Assembly (NCBI GenBank): GCA_905207425.1
Contig: CAJLLB010000084.1
Coordinates: forward strand, 1 to 8,741
Origin: an uncultured Collinsella sp.
GTDB lineage: Bacteria; Actinomycetota; Coriobacteriia; Coriobacteriales; Coriobacteriaceae
Direction of reading: 5' to 3'
DNA: 8,741 bases
In this document: one piece after another, positions 5,229-8,741 of the stretch
How positions within the stretch are numbered: position 1 is the stretch's first letter
How the letters are laid out: every line of letters starts with the position of its first letter
The notes under the pieces: generated by a model
What the model was told of the DNA's origin: nothing
The model's input: only the letters and a program-made list of their open reading frames with translations
Database searches by the model: none
Position numbers and translations under genes: made by a program

Positions 5229-5711
5229 TTAGCGCAGCAGCTCGGTGAGGTTGCGCTTAAAGCGGGCCCGGTCTTCGCTGGTAAATGCCGCCGGACCGCG
5301 AGTGCGACCGCCGGCGCGGCGCACCTTCTTTTCCTCGTGGCGAATAAACAGTTGCATGTCGATGGTCGCCTTATCGTAGACGCGCCCGCGCACGCCGATG
5401 GCGGCGGCATCGCGCCCGAGCACCATGCTCGCCAAGCCAATGTCCTGCGTCACGACTACGTCGCCCGCCTGCAGGCGTTCGACAATGGCAAAGTCGGCGC
5501 TGTCGGCGCCCACGCTCACATCGAGCGTCGTGACCCAAAATCCGCGTCGCGCATGCTCGACGTCGCGCGGATCGTTGCGGCGAATGTGGCGTTCCAGGTT
5601 CTGCGTGCTGTTGCCGGCGATAACGACGGCAACGCCCGCCCGCCGCGCGCAGTCAATCGACTCGCGCGTGACCGGGCAGGCGTCTGCATCAATAAAGAGC
5701 GTTCGCGGCAT
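5229..5711 (-). CDS. YaiI/YqxD family protein (DUF188, UPF0178)
   Basis: A 160-residue cytosolic protein with every hallmark of the family: DADACPV near the N-terminus (8-14), VSVGADSADF (65-74), GDVVVTQDIGLA (83-94), RGRVYDKATIDMQL (108-121) and RRAGGRTRGP (131-140). The acidic clusters suggest a PIN-like, metal-binding fold, but no biochemical role is firmly established for the family. Length is normal. The ATG at 5711 directly follows the stop codon of the upstream HdeD-like gene (TAG then ATG, no gap). No strong ribosome site is seen, so translation is probably coupled to that gene. It ends at the hairpin terminator 5190-5226. Confidence 0.92.
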   Translation of the reverse strand: MPRTLFIDADACPVTRESIDCARRAGVAVVIAGNSTQNLERHIRRNDPRDVEHARRGFWVTTLDVSVGADSADFAIVERLQAGDVVVTQDIGLASMVLGRDAAAIGVRGRVYDKATIDMQLFIRHEEKKVRRAGGRTRGPAAFTSEDRARFKRNLTELLR

Positions 5712-6314
5712 CTAGTGCACCAGTTTGCCAAATTGAATAGCGCGAACAATCAGCGTTACGCCAAACACCAGCAGTGCGGCGCCGCTAAAGATGACGAGCA
5801 TCTTGGCCGACCACAGCGGATAGATAAACACGAACATGCCGGCGATGATGGAGAGTGCGCCGCTCAGGATGGCGAGGGCACGGTTGGACGAAAGCTCGGA
5901 CTCCAGAATGGACATGACACCTTCGACGATCCAGCCAAAGCCGGCCACGATAACCACCATCGTGGTGAGCGTCGCGGTCGAGAAGGCCTGGTTGCGCAGG
6001 ATTATGACGCCGCCCAAGATAATGAGTAGGTTGGAGATGATGCTCGTCACGCGCCAGCCGGTGGGCAGCAGTGGCTCGAAAACAGCGGTAAACAGCCTGA
6101 TCGCGGCCGTGATCACAAAGTAGAAGCCCAAGACGGTCGTTAGGAAGACGAGGGACTTGGCAGGCGCAAACAGCAGTGCGATGCCGGCGACGAGCGCCAA
6201 GACGCCCGTGATGGCGTAAATCCAGCGCACGGCCTTGACGGCCTTGCCTGCCATGCTTTTCTCGTCAAATCCAAACTGGCTCGATTTTTGGTCATCATTC
6301 TTAAAGATGCCCAT
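5712..6314 (-). CDS. HdeD/DUF308 family membrane protein
   Basis: A 200-residue protein with a hydrophilic N-terminus (1-29) and about six hydrophobic segments (roughly 31-50, 55-74, 90-107, 113-132, 147-166 and 170-191). This is the pattern of the HdeD family, three related two-helix units. HdeD is linked to acid resistance in E. coli, but the function of distant members is unknown. The start chosen is the ATG at 6314 because AAAGGAG lies 5 bases upstream. An in-frame ATG at 6413 would add 33 residues but has no ribosome site and would read through repeats. The DUF188 gene follows with no gap, so the two form an operon. No clear promoter was found upstream. Confidence 0.82.
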   Translation of the reverse strand: MGIFKNDDQKSSQFGFDEKSMAGKAVKAVRWIYAITGVLALVAGIALLFAPAKSLVFLTTVLGFYFVITAAIRLFTAVFEPLLPTGWRVTSIISNLLIILGGVIILRNQAFSTATLTTMVVIVAGFGWIVEGVMSILESELSSNRALAILSGALSIIAGMFVFIYPLWSAKMLVIFSGAALLVFGVTLIVRAIQFGKLVH

Positions 6315-6326
6315 AATGTCTCCTTT

Positions 6327-6370
6327 CCGTGCGGTGCACGTCGCGTTCATTGCTCTCCGTGCGGCGTACG
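6327..6370. repeat. 30-bp-spaced direct repeats upstream of the HdeD-like gene
   Basis: The 14-base units at 6327-6340 and 6357-6370 (CCGTGCGG, then a pyrimidine, G, a pyrimidine and ACG) agree at 12 positions and start exactly 30 bases apart. The second runs into a perfect palindrome, GGCGTACGCC (6363-6372). They lie just before the ribosome site, so they would be in the leader or near the promoter of the HdeD-like gene. Confidence 0.45.
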
Positions 6371-6412
6371 CCAAAAGTGCTGCAACAAGTATCGCCCAAG
6401 GGCGCCGATGCA

Positions 6413-6441
6413 TGGGGCGGGAAGGACGAATTGCCGCCCCA
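6413..6441. repeat. GC-rich inverted repeat in the divergent intergenic region
   Basis: TGGGGCGG (6413-6420) and CCGCCCCA (6434-6441) form a perfect 8-bp stem with a 13-base spacer. There is no T-tract on either side and no gene ends here, so it is unlikely to be a standard terminator. Its role is unknown. Confidence 0.4.
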
Positions 6442-6492
6442 CATTCCCGAATTGTTACTTTTGTTCCCGCTCCAGTGAGGATTAATCAACAA

Positions 6493-6521
6493 TTGTAGAA
6501 CATTACGCCGCTGTATGTAAT
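6493..6521 (+). promoter_or_regulatory. Probable promoter of the nitroreductase-like gene
   Basis: TTGTAG (6493-6498) and TGTAAT (6516-6521) are 17 bases apart, about 58 bases before the start codon. An imperfect inverted repeat, AATTGCCTAGG (6519-6529) with CCTAAGGACAATT (6546-6558), overlaps the -10 and transcription start. It could be an operator. Confidence 0.5.
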
Positions 6522-6578
6522 TGCCTAGGTTTTAGGTTAGATTCTCCTAAGGACAATTGGCTTGTATTGGGGGTCCCT

Positions 6579-7250
6579 ATGAACGAAGCAGTTCCCGAGG
6601 CACCGTCGAGTGTCGAATCGATGGCAAAGCAAGGTTGCGAAAAGCTCGGCCTGGATGCGTTCGATGCGTTGGTTCGCCGCGCTCGCACGTGCCGCCGCTT
6701 TGACGAGTCCATGCGCGTGCCGCGCGAGTTTTTGCTCGAGCTGGCGGAACTGGCGCACCTGGCTCCCTGTGGCGCCAATGCTCAGCGTCTGCGTTTTCAT
6801 GTGGTAAGCGGTGCAGAGGACTGCGCGCGTGTATTTGACGAGCTTGCATGGGCCGGTGCGCTCAAGGATTGGCCGGGCCCCGATGAGGGTGAGCGCCCGA
6901 CCGGCTACATCGCGATTCTGGCCGAGCGCGCCGTTCCGGGCAAGCCCGCCGCTCCCATTACCGAGGTCGACACGGGCATTGCCGCGCAGACGATGATGCT
7001 CGCCGCCCGCAGCGCCTCGCCCGAGGTGGCAGCCTGCATGTTCAAGGCCTTTACGCCCCGCGCGATCGATGCCATGGGGCTCGATAACGACAAATATGAG
7101 CTCAAGCTGATCATGGCGTTTGGCGTTCCGGCCGAGACACAGGTGATCGATGCGATCGATTCCAACCCCGACGGCTCCATCAATTATTGGCGCGACGAGG
7201 CGCAGGTGCACCACGTACCCAAGCGTTCGCTCGCCGACGTGCTGGTGTAG
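6579..7250 (+). CDS. Nitroreductase-family flavoprotein
   Basis: A 223-residue protein with the fold signatures of FMN-dependent nitroreductases. The N-terminal phosphate-binding arginines are in RRARTCRRF (33-41). HLAPCGANAQRLRF (60-73) corresponds to the usual APSxxNxQPxxF. DTGIAAQTMMLAA (131-143) matches the helix that packs on the flavin. Such enzymes reduce nitro groups, quinones or enones with NAD(P)H; the substrate here is unknown. The ATG at 6579 is preferred, with GGGGG 5 bases upstream. A TTG at 6567 would add four residues and has no well-placed ribosome site. It has its own likely promoter, and the histidine-phosphatase pair follows after 82 bases that contain a strong hairpin. 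Confidence 0.82.
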   Translation: MNEAVPEAPSSVESMAKQGCEKLGLDAFDALVRRARTCRRFDESMRVPREFLLELAELAHLAPCGANAQRLRFHVVSGAEDCARVFDELAWAGALKDWPGPDEGERPTGYIAILAERAVPGKPAAPITEVDTGIAAQTMMLAARSASPEVAACMFKAFTPRAIDAMGLDNDKYELKLIMAFGVPAETQVIDAIDSNPDGSINYWRDEAQVHHVPKRSLADVLV

Positions 7251-7282
7251 TTGAGTGTCACCGCGGTGTGATCCGGCGGTAA

Positions 7283-7317
7283 ACCACCACAAAGGTGCCT
7301 GTCCCCTTTGTGGTGGT
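7283..7317. repeat. REP-like hairpin between nitroreductase and phosphatase genes
   Basis: A perfect 13-bp stem (7283-7295 with 7305-7317, ACCACCACAAAGG and its complement) encloses the loop TGCCTGTCC. The AAAGGTGCCTGTCCCCTTT core resembles REP-type palindromes associated with RAYT transposases in various bacteria; this is from memory. There is no T-tract. It may attenuate read-through from the nitroreductase gene and ends 15 bases before the next start codon. Confidence 0.6.
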
Positions 7318-7332
7318 ACGAGGGGAGGGTGT

Positions 7333-7875
7333 GTGGCAGATCTGTATTTGGTTCGGCATGGGCAGACTGAGCTCAATGTGCAGAGCATTTTGCAGGGCTG
7401 GCACGATTCGTCGCTTACGGCGCGCGGGCGCGAGCAGGCGCTGACGGCGCGTACGGCGTTTGCGGCGCGTGGCGTGGCCTTTGATCATGTGTATTCCTCG
7501 CCGTTGGGCCGGGCGCGGCATACGGCCGAGCTTATCGTTGGCGAGGGCCGTTCCATAGAGCTGGTCGATGACCTGCGTGAGTGGCATTTTGGCTCGCTGG
7601 AGGGCACATCAAATCGCGAGATGCCGCCGCAGCCCTGGGGTGATTATCCGGTTGCCTTTGGTGGCGAGTCGGAAAGTGAGCTTCAGTCGCGCATGGTCGC
7701 GGCGCTGTCCCGCATCATGGCCAGGCCGCAGCACGACTGCGTGCTGGCGGTTTCCCACGGCTCAGCCTGCCAGGAGTTTCTTGAGTATGTGACTGGCGAG
7801 GGGGAGCTACCCGACAACGGCGCCGTGCTTCATTTTGGCTATTGCGACGGGGCGTTTTCGCTCCTTGATTGGTAA
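7333..7875 (+). CDS. Histidine phosphatase (phosphoglycerate-mutase-like), first of two
   Basis: A 180-residue cytosolic enzyme of the histidine phosphatase superfamily, cofactor-independent branch by size. LVRHGQT (6-12) holds the phospho-accepting His9 and Arg8. SSPLGRARHTA (55-65) supplies Arg60. LREWHFG (81-87) gives the general acid/base Glu83, and VSHGSA (140-145) gives His142. All four core catalytic residues are present, so it should be active, probably on a small phosphate ester. The start chosen is GTG at 7333, with GGGGAGGG just upstream and the conserved strand beginning at once. A longer frame from ATG 7255 would run through the hairpin and is unlikely. The second paralogue follows after 17 bases. 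Confidence 0.85.
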   Translation: MADLYLVRHGQTELNVQSILQGWHDSSLTARGREQALTARTAFAARGVAFDHVYSSPLGRARHTAELIVGEGRSIELVDDLREWHFGSLEGTSNREMPPQPWGDYPVAFGGESESELQSRMVAALSRIMARPQHDCVLAVSHGSACQEFLEYVTGEGELPDNGAVLHFGYCDGAFSLLDW

Positions 7876-7892
7876 CGAACGAAAGGACCCCT

Positions 7893-8528
7893 ATGAATAA
7901 AGATCTGTATCTGGTCCGTCATGGACAGACGATATTCAACCTCAAGCGTATCATTCAGGGGTGGAGTGACTCGCCGCTTACGCAGTTGGGCTGCGACCAG
8001 GCGGCGCGCGCCGGCATGTTTTTACGTGCGCGCGGCATTGAGCCCGATCATGCCTACACCTCCACGCTTCATCGCACCGAGCAGACTATCGCCAACTTGT
8101 GGCCGGGCTTGGCGTACGAGCGCCTGGACGGCCTGCGTGAGTGGTTCTTTGGTGACTATGAGGCCGAGCGCGTGATGCTCATGCCCGAGCGCCCGTGGCG
8201 CGACTTCTATCGCCAGTTTGGCGGCGAGGGCCAGATGCAGGTGCGCGAGCGCATGGTGGCGACGCTGACCGAGCTTATGCAGCGTCCGGACCATACGTGC
8301 GTGCTCGCGGTAAGCCATGGCTCGGCCATCAAGGAGTTCATGGACCACGTGAGGGGTGCGGCGGCCGACGAGCGCGAACGCGTGCCGGGCAACTGCTCGG
8401 TGCTGCATTTCGTGTTTGACGACGAGGCCGGTACGTTTGAGCTGATTGAGATTTTTACGCAGGAGGATTACGCGCGCGAGCTGGGGCTTGAACCGCTTGT
8501 GGCTACTGCAGGTCCGCAGCGCGGATAA
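7893..8528 (+). CDS. Histidine phosphatase (phosphoglycerate-mutase-like), second of two
   Basis: A 211-residue paralogue of the preceding gene. The core is LVRHGQT (7-13, His10), TSTLHRTEQT (56-65, Arg61), LREWFFG (81-87, Glu83) and VSHGSA (140-145, His142), so the active site is complete. Between Glu83 and the VSHG motif the two proteins share MP-x-x-PW and FGGE patterns, marking a recent-looking subfamily duplication. It has about 30 extra C-terminal residues after the last strand (from about residue 183), which the first copy lacks. The ATG at 7893 has GAAAGGA 5 bases upstream. The two genes are almost certainly co-transcribed and end at the terminator 8576-8612. Substrate unknown; sugar-phosphate or nucleotide-type esters are typical of this superfamily. 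Confidence 0.87.
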   Translation: MNKDLYLVRHGQTIFNLKRIIQGWSDSPLTQLGCDQAARAGMFLRARGIEPDHAYTSTLHRTEQTIANLWPGLAYERLDGLREWFFGDYEAERVMLMPERPWRDFYRQFGGEGQMQVRERMVATLTELMQRPDHTCVLAVSHGSAIKEFMDHVRGAAADERERVPGNCSVLHFVFDDEAGTFELIEIFTQEDYARELGLEPLVATAGPQRG

Positions 8529-8575
8529 CGCGAACGTGGCGGCACGAGTCGCCGGCATAACCACTCGACGCAAAA

Positions 8576-8612
8576 GGGGCGGAGATGCATGTACCTGCTG
8601 CATCTCCGCCCC
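8576..8612. terminator. Strong bidirectional intrinsic terminator
   Basis: A perfect 14-bp stem (8576-8589 with 8599-8612) has a 9-base loop. AAAA precedes it, giving TTTT on the minus strand, and CTGTTTGTT follows on the plus strand. It ends the phosphatase operon and also the convergent minus-strand gene at the window's right edge. Confidence 0.88.
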
Positions 8613-8657
8613 CTGTTTGTTGAACTGCCGATTTTTGTGTTGGGCGCTTTGGTCTTG

Positions 8658-8741
8658 CTAGAACCGTGCGACCTGGTGCGTGAGCAGACCTGTCGGAACC
8701 TGCGGCGCGGCGCCGCTGACCTGCGCGGCGGGGGAGAGCAC
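8658..8741 (-). CDS. C-terminal end of an unidentified convergent gene (partial)
   Basis: An open frame from the window edge to a TAG at 8658-8660 gives 27 residues ending in QVPTGLLTHQVARF. Codon third positions are strongly G/C, as in the real genes nearby. The minus-strand side of the following hairpin (8576-8612) has a TTTT tail, as expected for its terminator. The product is not recognised and the fragment is too short for a family call. Confidence 0.5.
   Translation of the reverse strand: MLSPAAQVSGAAPQVPTGLLTHQVARF

Noticed and set aside
6315..6413. 33-residue N-terminal extension of the HdeD-like protein
   Set aside because: The ATG at 6413 has no ribosome site, while the ATG at 6314 has AAAGGAG at ideal spacing.
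6546..6558. CCTAAGGACAATT resembles CCTAGGACAACT at 3955-3966 upstream of the exporter, suggesting a shared operator
   Set aside because: Short and needs a gap; the half-site arrangement differs (inverted here, direct there), so chance similarity is likely.
7255..7332. 26-residue N-terminal extension of the first histidine phosphatase
   Set aside because: It would be encoded through the perfect hairpin; the GTG at 7333 has GGGGAGGG upstream and the catalytic domain begins directly after it.
6537..7388. Minus-strand open frame of 283 codons over the nitroreductase
   Set aside because: Antisense shadow; it runs through the REP-like hairpin and promoter region and has no family features.
1..8741. 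CRISPR array, tRNA, rRNA, prophage or insertion-sequence transposase
   Set aside because: No regularly spaced repeats with unique spacers, no cloverleaf-like sequence recognised by eye, and no transposase, integrase or phage structural motif in any frame.

Overview
The window looks like chromosomal DNA from a high-GC, gut-type actinobacterium, most likely class Coriobacteriia (Collinsella or a close relative). This is a judgement from codon use, the gene families and the style of the intergenic hairpins; no search was run. There are ten genes or gene fragments, no RNA genes, no CRISPR array, no transposase and no phage genes.

Left part (1-1005, minus strand): a metal-efflux operon. An ArsR/SmtB-type repressor with a complete alpha-5 zinc site is followed by a 72-residue heavy-metal-associated (HMA) domain protein. 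After that comes the start of a membrane protein, probably a Zn/Cd P1B-type ATPase, which runs off the window. The repressor promoter is near consensus and sits inside a large inverted repeat made of two operator-like sites. A third, closely similar site lies in front of the ATPase-like gene, so that gene probably has its own metal-controlled promoter.

Middle-left (1005-2890): a lower-GC, accessory-looking stretch with one gene. Its product resembles an AbiEi-like N-terminal region joined to a DUF559/Vsr-like PD-(D/E)XK nuclease fold. Long inverted repeat arms (1087-1131 and 1297-1341) lie downstream, and a degenerate third copy of their core lies upstream. The gene is therefore bracketed by related repeats and is the best candidate here for a mobile or defence-type unit.

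Middle (2893-5711): a DnaQ-like DEDDh exonuclease (minus) is divergent from a 10-TM ArsP_2-type metal exporter (plus) with a long His/Asp/Glu loop. The exporter converges on a YaiI/YqxD (DUF188) gene, and a pair of mutually inverted hairpin repeats fills the gap. An HdeD/DUF308 membrane protein lies directly upstream of the DUF188 gene on the minus strand, with stop and start codons abutting.

Right part (6579-8741): a nitroreductase-family gene, then a REP-like hairpin, then two tandem histidine-phosphatase (phosphoglycerate-mutase-like) paralogues. A strong bidirectional terminator separates these from the probable C-terminal end of a convergent gene that continues beyond the window.

Two metal-export systems occur within 5 kb. 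Otherwise the window is mostly housekeeping or accessory genes with unusually rich intergenic repeat structure.
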